Positions 1-6,347 of a stretch of DNA of 8,939 bases are shown here, in pieces. The stretch spans positions 1 to 8,939 of the forward strand of contig DATLRT010000045.1 of NCBI GenBank assembly GCA_035534575.1. Direction: 5' to 3'. A program made the translations under genes and the position numbers. Source of the stretch: JAGWFU01 sp035534575. Lineage in GTDB: Archaea > Micrarchaeota > Micrarchaeia > Micrarchaeales > Micrarchaeaceae. Each line of letters starts with the position of its first letter. Within the stretch, counting starts at the first letter, position 1. The notes beneath the pieces are model-generated. The model was not told where the DNA came from, did no database searches, and worked only from the letters and a program-made list of their open reading frames with translations.

Positions 1-21
1 AGATTCAACTTAGGTAATGAT

Positions 22-540
22 ATGGCTCGAATAAGACCCGCAAGGACTATGAGGAACCTGATGTCACAGTCATGGTCAAGGTACTCGCTGAAGAAGCCGA
101 GGAAGAACTACGTTCGCGCAATGCCGCACACATCACTTCTGATATTCAACATGGGCGTAGACAAGGAGGGCTACGACATGACGCTGCACCTCAAGTCCCA
201 GCAGCCGATACAGCTTAGGTCCAACGCACTGGAGTCAGCGAGGCTGGTGACGAACAAGTATCTGGAGAACAACATCCCCCAGAACTACAGGTTCAGGGTC
301 ATGGTCTACCCGCACAACGTGATAAGGGAGCACAAGATGGCTACCGGTGCAGGAGCAGACAGAATATCACAGGGAATGAGCCTGTCCTTCGGAAGGCCGG
401 TCTCGGTCGCCGCAAGGATAAAGGACGGCCAGCCGATATTCATAGTGAAGACCATGAAGGCGAACAGGGCAGTCGCGGTGAAGGCGCTCAAGAGGGCCGC
501 CGCGAAGCTGTCTGGGACGTACAAGATAGTCGTCTCCTAA
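22..540 (+). CDS. rpl10e: Large ribosomal subunit protein L10e (uL16 family)
   Basis: This is the archaeal/eukaryal L10e (uL16) protein of the large ribosomal subunit, which sits near the A-site tRNA and the 5S rRNA region. The 172-aa length is usual for archaeal L10e. Family signatures visible are the N-terminal MARIRPARTMRN, the stretch from about residue 40 (LLIFNMG), the ALESARLVTNKYL helix near residue 70, the highly conserved HKMATGAGADRIS loop near residues 104-116, the FGRPVSVAARI strand near 123-133, and a C-terminal basic helix. The ATG start has an AGGT element 6 nt upstream (12-15). The frame stays open to the window edge, so an upstream start cannot be formally excluded, but homologues begin here. 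dph2 follows after 32 nt on the same strand without a TATA box, suggesting co-transcription. A short T5 run at 553-557 lies between them. Identification is secure. Confidence 0.96.
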   Translation: MARIRPARTMRNLMSQSWSRYSLKKPRKNYVRAMPHTSLLIFNMGVDKEGYDMTLHLKSQQPIQLRSNALESARLVTNKYLENNIPQNYRFRVMVYPHNVIREHKMATGAGADRISQGMSLSFGRPVSVAARIKDGQPIFIVKTMKANRAVAVKALKRAAAKLSGTYKIVVS

Positions 541-572
541 TCGCCATCATCCTTTTTGCGCTGACTGATTAA

Positions 573-1496
573 ATGAGGGTACTACTCCAGTTTCCCGAGG
601 GGCTAAAGCAGAAGGCATTAGAGCACGCCGAGAGGCTGGAAGCCGAGGGGAACGAGGTATTCATATCCGCATCGCCTACATTCGGCGCCTGCGACCTCGC
701 ACTTGACGAGGCCAAGAACATCAAGGCCGACAAGCTGATCCACTTCGGCCACGCCGAGTTTCACCATGTAGACTTCAATGTGGAGTATATCGATTATCAG
801 ATAGACGCGCCTATGGACATGCTGCAGCCATCGCTGGAGCAGCTCAATGATTTCAAGACCATAGGTCTCACCACAACTGTGCAGCACCTCCACCAGCTGG
901 AGGAGGTCAAGAGGTTCTACGAGCAGAATGGCAAGACGGTGGTGATTGGCAAGCCTTACGGTTTCGCCAAGACTCCGGGACAGATACTGGGCTGCGACAT
1001 GGGCAGCAGCGCCAGCACCGACAAGCTAGTCGACGCGCACGTCTACTTCGGCGGCGGACTGTTCCATCCCCTTGGTGCGCTGCTCGCGACCGCGAAGCCT
1101 TTCCTCGTTGTCGAGCCGTTCACCAAGAAGATTGAGTTTATCGACAGGTACAGGGAAATCTACAGGAAGAGGAGCAGGGGCAAGATTCTCAGCTCCCTGG
1201 AGGCGAAGAAGTTCGCCATACTGGTGAGCACAAAGAACGGCCAGCACAACATGAACTTGGGCAAGATAATGAAAGCCAAGATAGAGCAGAACGGGATGAG
1301 GGCCGAGATACTCGTGGCCAACACCTTCGATTTCACATCGGTGGACAACATGATGGAGTTCGACGCCTTCGTCAACACCGCATGCCCGAGGATAGCGATT
1401 GACGACACCGACAGGCTGAGGAAGCCGCTACTGAGCGCAAACGAGCTCATGGAGGTAATAAGGATGAAGGCCGAGTTGGCATCAGCGAGAGTATAG
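573..1496 (+). CDS. dph2: Diphthamide synthase subunit Dph2, 2-(3-amino-3-carboxypropyl)histidine synthase
   Basis: Dph2 performs the first step of diphthamide formation on translation elongation factor aEF2: a non-canonical radical-SAM reaction moves the 3-amino-3-carboxypropyl group of SAM onto a specific histidine. In Archaea it works as a homodimer with a [4Fe-4S] cluster held by one cysteine from each of three repeated domains. All three are present: Cys40 in FGACD, Cys141 in LGCD and Cys271 in NTACPRIAID, with spacing close to the Pyrococcus enzyme. The RVLLQFPEGLK opening and the YFGGGLFHPLGA segment (about 158-170) also match the family. The protein (307 aa) starts directly at the first beta strand and lacks the roughly 20-residue leader helix common in homologues. 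A TAA codon immediately precedes the ATG, so no in-frame extension is possible. No clear Shine-Dalgarno or TATA box is seen, which fits translation from an L10e transcript. Its 3' end overlaps the convergent 85-aa gene by 15 bp. Confidence 0.93.
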   Translation: MRVLLQFPEGLKQKALEHAERLEAEGNEVFISASPTFGACDLALDEAKNIKADKLIHFGHAEFHHVDFNVEYIDYQIDAPMDMLQPSLEQLNDFKTIGLTTTVQHLHQLEEVKRFYEQNGKTVVIGKPYGFAKTPGQILGCDMGSSASTDKLVDAHVYFGGGLFHPLGALLATAKPFLVVEPFTKKIEFIDRYREIYRKRSRGKILSSLEAKKFAILVSTKNGQHNMNLGKIMKAKIEQNGMRAEILVANTFDFTSVDNMMEFDAFVNTACPRIAIDDTDRLRKPLLSANELMEVIRMKAELASARV

Positions 1497-1739
1497 CGGC
1501 TGAACCGTAATCTCCAGTATCTTTCCCCTCGCCTCTTTCATCATCTTTTTTGTGTCGCTGAATACCCCATCAGCGTCAAGCCTGTCCACCCTTCCGCTGA
1601 CGTCACCGTTAGAGCGGTTTCTAAGGTATTTGGCTCCATATCCCCGGAGCATGCTCTTGACCTTCGGCTCCATCTTCACGCTTTTTGGCAGCACCATTAC
1701 CCTGAATCCCGTAAGTTCTGCACCATCATTGCCAGCCAT
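1482..1739 (-). CDS. Unrecognised small basic protein (85 aa)
   Basis: I do not recognise this protein. It is soluble-looking and rich in Lys and Arg, with no cysteine, membrane segment or signal peptide. A hydrophobic strand (FRVMVLP, residues 12-18) is followed by a basic helix-like stretch, a polar GDVSGRVDRLDADG segment (about 45-58), a KKMMKEARG helix and a final strand (KILEITVQPL). This alternation suggests a small alpha/beta fold, possibly nucleic-acid or ribosome binding, which is a guess from composition only. The case for a real gene rests on the promoter: TTTTAAA on this strand is centred about 25 nt before the ATG, the distance expected for a leaderless transcript. No Shine-Dalgarno is present. 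The gene converges on dph2, and the two coding regions overlap by 15 bp at their 3' ends (TGA at 1482-1484, dph2 TAG at 1494-1496). Confidence 0.65.
   Translation of the reverse strand: MAGNDGAELTGFRVMVLPKSVKMEPKVKSMLRGYGAKYLRNRSNGDVSGRVDRLDADGVFSDTKKMMKEARGKILEITVQPLYSR
1521..1551 (+). terminator. Possible U-rich terminator for L10e-dph2
   Basis: A pyrimidine-rich tract ending in six Ts (1546-1551) begins about 25 nt after the dph2 stop codon. Archaeal terminators are often simple U-rich runs without a hairpin. It lies inside the convergent 85-aa gene, where it encodes lysines on the other strand, so the T run may be only coding sequence. Confidence 0.35.
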
Positions 1740-1758
1740 GGATTAGCTGAGCAGCCGC

Positions 1759-1768
1759 GATTTAAAAG
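1759..1768 (-). promoter_or_regulatory. TATA box for the 85-aa gene (leaderless geometry)
   Basis: On the minus strand the sequence reads CTTTTAAATC, an archaeal TATA element centred near 1764. Transcription would be expected about 25 nt downstream, at the A of the ATG (1739). That matches a leaderless mRNA and explains why no ribosome binding site is seen. Confidence 0.6.
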
Positions 1769-1797
1769 CCTGCTGTGCAGAGCCTTCCGGCATGTGT

Positions 1798-1853
1798 GGT
1801 TTAAAACAAAAAAGAAGTAGAAAAAGAAAAGGGAAAGTAACCTATTAGGTTAC
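1798..1853 (-). terminator. Hairpin plus T-rich terminator of the pilin gene
   Basis: A near-perfect palindrome at 1837-1853 (8-bp arms GTAACCTA/TAGGTTAC around one T) spans the pilin stop codon (TAA, 1845-1847). On the minus strand it is followed by a tract made almost entirely of T and C with several T4-T6 runs, down to about 1803. The combination looks like a strong terminator. The tight loop means the innermost pairs probably do not form. This accounts for most of the roughly 100-bp gap between the 85-aa gene and the pilin gene. Confidence 0.65.
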
Positions 1854-2405
1854 CTTCACCGTCAGGGTTCCAGCCTTCACTGCCGTAGTGGAAGGGCTTG
1901 TGGCCGAGACAGTCGAGTAGTTTACCCAGACATATCCGGTGAACGTCGTTCCTATTATGTTGGATGATAGGAATGTCGAGCTAATCGGCAGGTTTACCGA
2001 TATGGATGTTGTCTGTCCTGATACCAGAGTTGATATCGGGGAGGTACCCAGAACTCCGTTGAACGATTGTGCAACAGATGTCGGGAATCCTACTGCGCTG
2101 AGCCCAGAGCTCTGTGATGCAACGCCGACTATGACGTTGTATACCGTCGCTCCAGTGTTCTGACCGAACGTGAACGTCAGTGTGTTTCCAGTGTGGAATA
2201 CGACCGGGGTCTGGCACAGGTAGCCCGATGCGGCTATGCACGAGGTTCCGAGGAATGATCCGCCGCTGAATACTCCGATGGAGAACAGTATGGCTAGAAC
2301 AACCGCAATAACAAGTATGGCCCAGCCATACGTCATAAGGTACTCCATTGCGCTTTGCGCCCTGAAGCCCTTCTTACCTAAGTTCGAGCTGTCTTTTTGA
2401 GCCAT
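1845..2405 (-). CDS. Class III signal peptide prepilin-like surface protein (186 aa)
   Basis: This looks like an archaeal type IV pilin-like protein exported and processed by a class III prepilin peptidase (EppA-like), then assembled into a surface filament or anchored by its N-terminal helix. Visible features are a short charged leader ending in KKGFRA (residues 11-16), a predicted cleavage between Ala16 and Gln17, and a mature start QSAMEYLMTYGWAIL that retains the Gln and Glu21 of the class III motif. A single hydrophobic helix spans roughly 24-46. The remainder is a Ser/Thr/Gly-rich, beta-rich exterior domain with two cysteines (56 and 64) that could form a disulfide and one N-glycosylation sequon (Asn162). 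The ATG has an AGGTG Shine-Dalgarno 5 nt upstream (2411-2415). No pilus ATPase or platform gene lies nearby, so it is an orphan subunit within this window. The family is clear; the filament type is not. Confidence 0.85.
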   Translation of the reverse strand: MAQKDSSNLGKKGFRAQSAMEYLMTYGWAILVIAVVLAILFSIGVFSGGSFLGTSCIAASGYLCQTPVVFHTGNTLTFTFGQNTGATVYNVIVGVASQSSGLSAVGFPTSVAQSFNGVLGTSPISTLVSGQTTSISVNLPISSTFLSSNIIGTTFTGYVWVNYSTVSATSPSTTAVKAGTLTVKVT

Positions 2406-2439
2406 TACAGCACCTATAATCAGAATTCATTAGGTTAGC

Positions 2440-2456
2440 AAAGCTTAAATAGCTTT
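2440..2456 (-). promoter_or_regulatory. Pilin promoter: TATA box inside an inverted repeat
   Basis: The minus-strand element CTATTTAAGC holds a TATA box centred near 2448, predicting a start of transcription around 2422 and a leader of about 17 nt that includes the AGGTG site at 2411-2415. The same bases form a perfect inverted repeat, AAAGCT-TAAAT-AGCTTT (6-bp arms, 5-nt spacer), centred on the TATA box. This could be an operator for a repressor that blocks TBP binding; that role is inferred. Confidence 0.5.
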
Positions 2457-2528
2457 ATCCGAGGCTCCCCAACTATAAATGCGTTATTCTGGGAAATTTC
2501 CAACCCTTCGCATCCCGCGTGATATTAA

Positions 2529-2576
2529 TCTAAATACCTAACATCCTTTATCTGAATCAGGTCTAATCGATTGGTG
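2529..2576 (+). promoter_or_regulatory. gdhA promoter and Shine-Dalgarno
   Basis: A TATA-like CTAAATAC lies at 2530-2537, predicting transcription from about 2559. GGTG at 2573-2576 is a Shine-Dalgarno match placed 5 nt before the ATG at 2582. This favours that ATG over the in-frame GTG at 2576, which overlaps the GGTG itself and has only a distant AGGT upstream (2560-2563). Confidence 0.5.
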
Positions 2577-2581
2577 TGGAT

Positions 2582-3853
2582 ATGGCAGAAGATATGAATC
2601 CGTTCAAGATGGCGCAGGAGCAGCTCGACAAGGCTGCAGGGGTTATGGGGCTGGACAAGCAGGCGCATGCGATTCTCAGGGAGCCCAGGAGGACACTCAT
2701 AGTCAACATACCTGTGAGGATGAGGGACGGCAAGACAAAGACATTCACCGGCTTCCGCGTACAGTACAATGACGCGCGCGGCCCAGCAAAGGGGGGAATA
2801 CGATTCCACCCCGAGGAAACCCTCGACACCGTCAAGGCGCTATCCGCATGGATGACATGGAAGTGCTCACTCGCCGACATACCTTTCGGAGGGGGCAAGG
2901 GGGGCGTCATATGCGACCCCAAGAAGATGAACGATTCGGAGCTGGAGGCTCTCTCCAGGGCTTACATAAGGGCAATCGGCCAGTTCATAGGCCCGGACAA
3001 GGACGTGCCGGCTCCTGACGTGTCCACCACCCCGCAGATAATGGGGTGGATGATGGACGAGTACGCCAACATCGCCGGCCATACCGAATTCGGCGTCATA
3101 ACCGGGAAGCCCGTTGAGCTTTGGGGCTCTGAGGGGAGGCACGACTCAACGGCCATGGGCGGCATGTACGTGATGCGCGAGGCCGCGAAGATGCAGAAGA
3201 TAAACCTCAAGACGGCGAAGATAGCGGTGCAGGGATTCGGCAACGCCGGCATGTTCGCATACACGCTGTCGAAGCAGATGTTCGGATCCAAGGTGGTCGC
3301 GATAAGCGATTCAAAGGGCGGAGTCTACGACCCCGACGGCCTGGACCTCAAGAAGCTGGAGGACGCGAGAACCAACACCGGCAGCGTGATGGGCTACAAG
3401 AGCAAGAATGCGGAAAAGATAACCAACGAGGCGCTGCTCGAACTTAACGTCGACATACTCATACCGTCCGCGATAGAGAACCAGATCAGGGCGGACAATG
3501 CAGACAGGATAAAGGCAAAGCTGCTGCTCGAGCTGGCTAACGGCCCGGTGACGCCCGAGGCTGACGTGATACTCCACGAGAAAGGGGTATTCGACCTCCC
3601 CGACTTCCTTGTCAACTCTGGTGGAGTGATAGGCTCATACTTTGAATGGGCGCAGAACCAGAGCAAGATATACTGGAAGACGCCAGAGTTCTACTCGAAG
3701 CTGGATGAGATAATAACCAAGTCGTTCAAGGACACCATGGCCCTGAGGAAAAGCTACGCCGACAAGAAGCAGAAGATATCGCCAAGGACCGCGGCGTACA
3801 TAATCGCTGTCGACAGGGTGGCAAGGGCGATGAAGGCAAGGGGCTGGTACTAA
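2582..3853 (+). CDS. gdhA: Glutamate dehydrogenase (hexameric Glu/Leu/Phe/Val dehydrogenase family)
   Basis: This enzyme interconverts glutamate and 2-oxoglutarate plus ammonium with NAD(P), linking nitrogen assimilation to carbon metabolism in the cytoplasm. The length (423 aa from this ATG) fits the 410-425 aa hexameric archaeal class. Numbering from this ATG, the substrate domain shows Lys70 in AKGGIRFHP, Lys94 in TWKCSL, catalytic Lys106 in PFGGGKGGV, catalytic Asp146 in VPAPDV, and Ser346 in NSGGVIGSYFEW. The Rossmann domain carries VQGFGNAG (216-223) and the second strand ends in ISDSKGG (about 241-247), a pattern shared by NAD- and NADP-using members, so cofactor choice is unclear. ILIPSAIENQI and LANGPVTPEAD are also family motifs. 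The loop GSEGRHDSTAMGG (about 182-194) differs from the usual archaeal form. An in-frame GTG at 2576 would add two residues. The gene diverges from the pilin gene and is followed after 21 nt by a small membrane protein gene. Confidence 0.95.
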   Translation: MAEDMNPFKMAQEQLDKAAGVMGLDKQAHAILREPRRTLIVNIPVRMRDGKTKTFTGFRVQYNDARGPAKGGIRFHPEETLDTVKALSAWMTWKCSLADIPFGGGKGGVICDPKKMNDSELEALSRAYIRAIGQFIGPDKDVPAPDVSTTPQIMGWMMDEYANIAGHTEFGVITGKPVELWGSEGRHDSTAMGGMYVMREAAKMQKINLKTAKIAVQGFGNAGMFAYTLSKQMFGSKVVAISDSKGGVYDPDGLDLKKLEDARTNTGSVMGYKSKNAEKITNEALLELNVDILIPSAIENQIRADNADRIKAKLLLELANGPVTPEADVILHEKGVFDLPDFLVNSGGVIGSYFEWAQNQSKIYWKTPEFYSKLDEIITKSFKDTMALRKSYADKKQKISPRTAAYIIAVDRVARAMKARGWY

Positions 3854-3874
3854 GCACCGAGAGCAAAGTTCCCC

Positions 3875-4120
3875 ATGAACAAAAAAATACTGTTGAAGGG
3901 AGCTGGGCTATTGATACTCCTAATCGGCGTATTCTTCGCAGTGGCGCTGACACTACAATATCTCATCGGTCCATGCGGCAATAATGCCGCAACTGGCGCG
4001 TTGGCAGTCAGTGCATGTCCCATAGAGCACTACTCCTGGTACCATCTTGGCGTACTTGGACTAATCCCAATAACCATTGGCTTAGCGCTATTCATCATAG
4101 GTTGGCGCATCAAGAAGTAG
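3875..4120 (+). CDS. Small two-helix membrane protein, unrecognised (81 aa)
   Basis: I do not recognise this family. The sequence predicts a short basic N-terminus (MNKK), a first hydrophobic helix at about residues 9-31, a polar loop of roughly 26 residues with two cysteines (34 and 48), a second helix at about 58-77 and a basic tail (RIKK). By the positive-inside rule both ends face the cytoplasm and the cysteine loop is outside, where a disulfide could form. It begins 21 nt after the glutamate dehydrogenase stop and has neither its own TATA box nor a Shine-Dalgarno, so it is probably read from the gdhA transcript. This placement does not prove a link to glutamate metabolism. It ends 18 bp before the convergent mcm stop. 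Clean hydrophobic segments and terminal Lys/Arg residues favour a real protein. Confidence 0.6.
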   Translation: MNKKILLKGAGLLILLIGVFFAVALTLQYLIGPCGNNAATGALAVSACPIEHYSWYHLGVLGLIPITIGLALFIIGWRIKK

Positions 4121-4138
4121 CTGAGCGGCACAGCGCCA

Positions 4139-6208
4139 TCATTCTGACTCGTGCCTTATCGTCTTGACTATTCCAGGCCTCGGCCTGAATATGTCGCCGC
4201 TCCTCTCAAGCTCCCCGAGATACTTGTTGAGCGTCTGCTCGTCTATGCTCTCCTTCACCGCCTCCTCAACGAGCCTCTGCATCTTGGCGCCCATTCCGCC
4301 CTCCTCTTCCTCGAGCTTCTTTATTATCGTCATTATGGAGTTTATCCTGTTGACCTTCTCCCTCGGCATTCCCGTAGACAGTATGTCTATGTCCCTCCTT
4401 CCGCTCCTGTCCACTGCGAGCGTCTTCAGCATGTACTCGCTCAGGTATATCGCCCTCTCGGCGTCGCTCACCAGCACCGAATCGCCAAGCCTGGACTTTG
4501 CGCTTGCCTCAGCCATCCTTATCAGTCCCTCTATCTGCCTCGGGGTAATCGGCACCACTCCCGTCTTCGCGCCTATCTTCCTTAACTCTATGTAGTAGTT
4601 CTGTATCTTGTCCGAGGCTTCCTGCATCAGCCTCGGGCGCGCGTTCTTCTTGGCGTAGGCTATGTACTTCCTTATCAGCTCCATCTCTATCGGCGGCGCC
4701 TCTACCTGGTCGTACTCCTTCATCTCCATTATCTTCGCTCCCGCTGCCCCGTGTTGAAGCAGTATGTGCCTTGCTATGTTCCTGTCAAGCTCCTCGTCCA
4801 TAACGTCCTTTATCGGGAATATGAGGTCGAATCTGGAAAGCAGGGTCGGGGGTATGTCGAACTGCTCTGACGGGTAGATGTTGGGGTCGAACCTTCCGTA
4901 CTTCGGGTTCGCCGCTGCGAGCACTGCAGCCCTTGCGGTGAAGGTAGCTATTATTCCCGCCTTTGCCACGCTGATCGTCTGTGACTCAAGCGCCTCGTGC
5001 AGCGCTGCCCTGTCCTCCTCCCCTATCTTGTCGAACTCGTCAATCGCGACAATGCCCCCGCTTCCCAGTACCAGCGCTCCTGCTTTGAGCGTCCATCCGC
5101 CCTCGGAGAACTCGTCCCTCTCTGCCACTGCTGTCATTCCGCCCCCAGTGACCGACTTTCCGCTTACGTAGATTCCCTTTGGCACGAGCCTTGACACGGC
5201 TTGAAGCACCCTTGTCTTAGCGCTTCCAGGGTCTCCTATCAACAGTATGTGCATGTCGCTCCTCACTGGCGCGCCGTCGACCAAGGTCTTGCCCGGCGTG
5301 CCGCCGAAGAGCTGCAGCGTGACAGCCTGCTTTATCTCCTCGAATCCATAGATGGACGGGGCAATCGACTTCGCTATTTTCTCGAAGACCAGCGGGTCCC
5401 CGGCCAGCTCCCTTATCTGCCTCTCCTCCTCATCGCTTATCGGTATATCGGTGAACTCCTTCTGCCTCGGCACTATCGAGACGGTCTCAAGGAACATGGT
5501 GTATATGTTCCTCTCCGTCTTGCCCCTTGAGTTCTTCCTCGGCCTTATCCTGAGTATGCCGGTGAGCTCTATCCTATCTCCCGGTATCACCGTGTTGACC
5601 AGGTCGTCCTCTATCCATACCTCGAGCTGCCATGTGGGCGTGTTGCCCTTCAGCCTCTCAAGGGGATCCTGCACTGCTATCTTCTGCAGGTTGATGAACT
5701 GCGACTCCTTCGGGTCCTGCTTGAGCGACTTCCTCTTGCACTGGTCGCATATCTCCGGAACCTCGTCCTTGTCTATCCTAAGCTTGTAAGTAGCTCCGCA
5801 GTAGGTGCACTTGTAGAACCCGACCTTTACCTTCGGGTTTATCTCCGACCTCTTCACTATGAGTCCGTCTAGCAGAATCAGCTTGCCTATGTAGTTGGAT
5901 CCGACGTCCATGACCAGCGGGTTGTTCACCGTCTGGCCGAAGAACCTGACGCGCGGCTCCTTGCCCTTCAGGTCGGTGTCGACCAGCTTGTCCTTGAGCG
6001 CGATAGCAGCTGCCTCCAGTATGGGATCGGGATTCTGGATCAGCTCGCTGGCTATCTCCGGGTCAAACTTGCTCAGGTCCTTTATGTCGACCATTATGCT
6101 CGTCTTGTCTGGGAATGATATCGCAAGCTCCTCTATCGCCTCCTTGTAGTAGCTCTCGAGGAACTCGTCGAACTTGCGCTTCATGCTCTCTTCGTCTGCG
6201 CTACCCAT
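4139..6208 (-). CDS. mcm: MCM replicative DNA helicase
   Basis: MCM is the homohexameric 3'-5' helicase that unwinds DNA at the archaeal replication fork. Numbering from the ATG at 6208 (689 aa), the N-terminal domain carries a zinc ribbon with Cys134, Cys137, Cys154 and Cys157, then an OB fold. The AAA+ domain has Walker A GDPGSAKT (325-332), Walker B with Asp390-Glu391 in AIDEF, sensor 1 Asn434 in AAANPKYGR, the arginine finger Arg459 in LLSRFD, and sensor 2 Arg557 in ITPRQIEGLIR. A C-terminal winged-helix region follows (about 615-685). All catalytic residues are present and no intein interrupts the gene. An in-frame GTG at 6217 would add three residues, but TTATAT centred near 6233 places transcription at about 6208, downstream of that GTG. 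I therefore choose the ATG and infer a leaderless mRNA. The gene diverges from the methionyl-tRNA synthetase gene. Confidence 0.96.
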   Translation of the reverse strand: MGSADEESMKRKFDEFLESYYKEAIEELAISFPDKTSIMVDIKDLSKFDPEIASELIQNPDPILEAAAIALKDKLVDTDLKGKEPRVRFFGQTVNNPLVMDVGSNYIGKLILLDGLIVKRSEINPKVKVGFYKCTYCGATYKLRIDKDEVPEICDQCKRKSLKQDPKESQFINLQKIAVQDPLERLKGNTPTWQLEVWIEDDLVNTVIPGDRIELTGILRIRPRKNSRGKTERNIYTMFLETVSIVPRQKEFTDIPISDEEERQIRELAGDPLVFEKIAKSIAPSIYGFEEIKQAVTLQLFGGTPGKTLVDGAPVRSDMHILLIGDPGSAKTRVLQAVSRLVPKGIYVSGKSVTGGGMTAVAERDEFSEGGWTLKAGALVLGSGGIVAIDEFDKIGEEDRAALHEALESQTISVAKAGIIATFTARAAVLAAANPKYGRFDPNIYPSEQFDIPPTLLSRFDLIFPIKDVMDEELDRNIARHILLQHGAAGAKIMEMKEYDQVEAPPIEMELIRKYIAYAKKNARPRLMQEASDKIQNYYIELRKIGAKTGVVPITPRQIEGLIRMAEASAKSRLGDSVLVSDAERAIYLSEYMLKTLAVDRSGRRDIDILSTGMPREKVNRINSIMTIIKKLEEEEGGMGAKMQRLVEEAVKESIDEQTLNKYLGELERSGDIFRPRPGIVKTIRHESE

Positions 6209-6228
6209 GACCCCCACTTAGAATGCAA

Positions 6229-6236
6229 CATATAAC
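6229..6236 (-). promoter_or_regulatory. mcm TATA box (leaderless geometry)
   Basis: The minus strand reads GTTATATG, centred about 25 nt before the A of the ATG at 6208. This is the same spacing as at the 85-aa gene, and it decides the start codon of mcm. Confidence 0.55.
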
Positions 6237-6290
6237 GTCCACTTTACAGGCTGAGACCGGACGCTAATAATAAATAATAGTAAAACCGTA

Positions 6291-6342
6291 GCTTATTAAA
6301 GGATTGAAGAAATCCCCGATTACTGTAAGTCCAGGTATGGTG
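6291..6342 (+). promoter_or_regulatory. metG promoter and Shine-Dalgarno before a TTG start
   Basis: TTATTAAA at 6293-6300 is a good archaeal TATA element, predicting transcription from about 6322. GGTG at 6339-6342 lies 5 nt before the TTG at 6348, which supports that unusual start. The 130-bp mcm-metG gap (6218-6347) holds the two divergent promoters and A/T-rich sequence; I see no RNA gene in it. Confidence 0.5.
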
Positions 6343-6347
6343 TTAGC

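Noticed and set aside
1..21. Possible end of an upstream gene (TAA at 15-17 or TGA at 18-20)
   Set aside because: Only a few bases precede the L10e start, so no frame can be assigned.
2473..2480. TATA-like CTATAAAT on the plus strand upstream of gdhA
   Set aside because: It would start transcription near 2500, far from gdhA, and the CTAAATAC at 2530-2537 is better placed. It could be a second promoter, but nothing supports it.
4151..5789. Several 97-145-codon open frames on the plus strand within mcm
   Set aside because: Their Ser/Leu/Pro-rich translations are typical antisense shadows, with no start signals, and mcm is intact and well supported.
6236..6263. CGTCC/GGACG inverted repeat in the mcm-metG gap
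   Set aside because: Five-bp arms with an 18-nt spacer are expected by chance in a region of this size.
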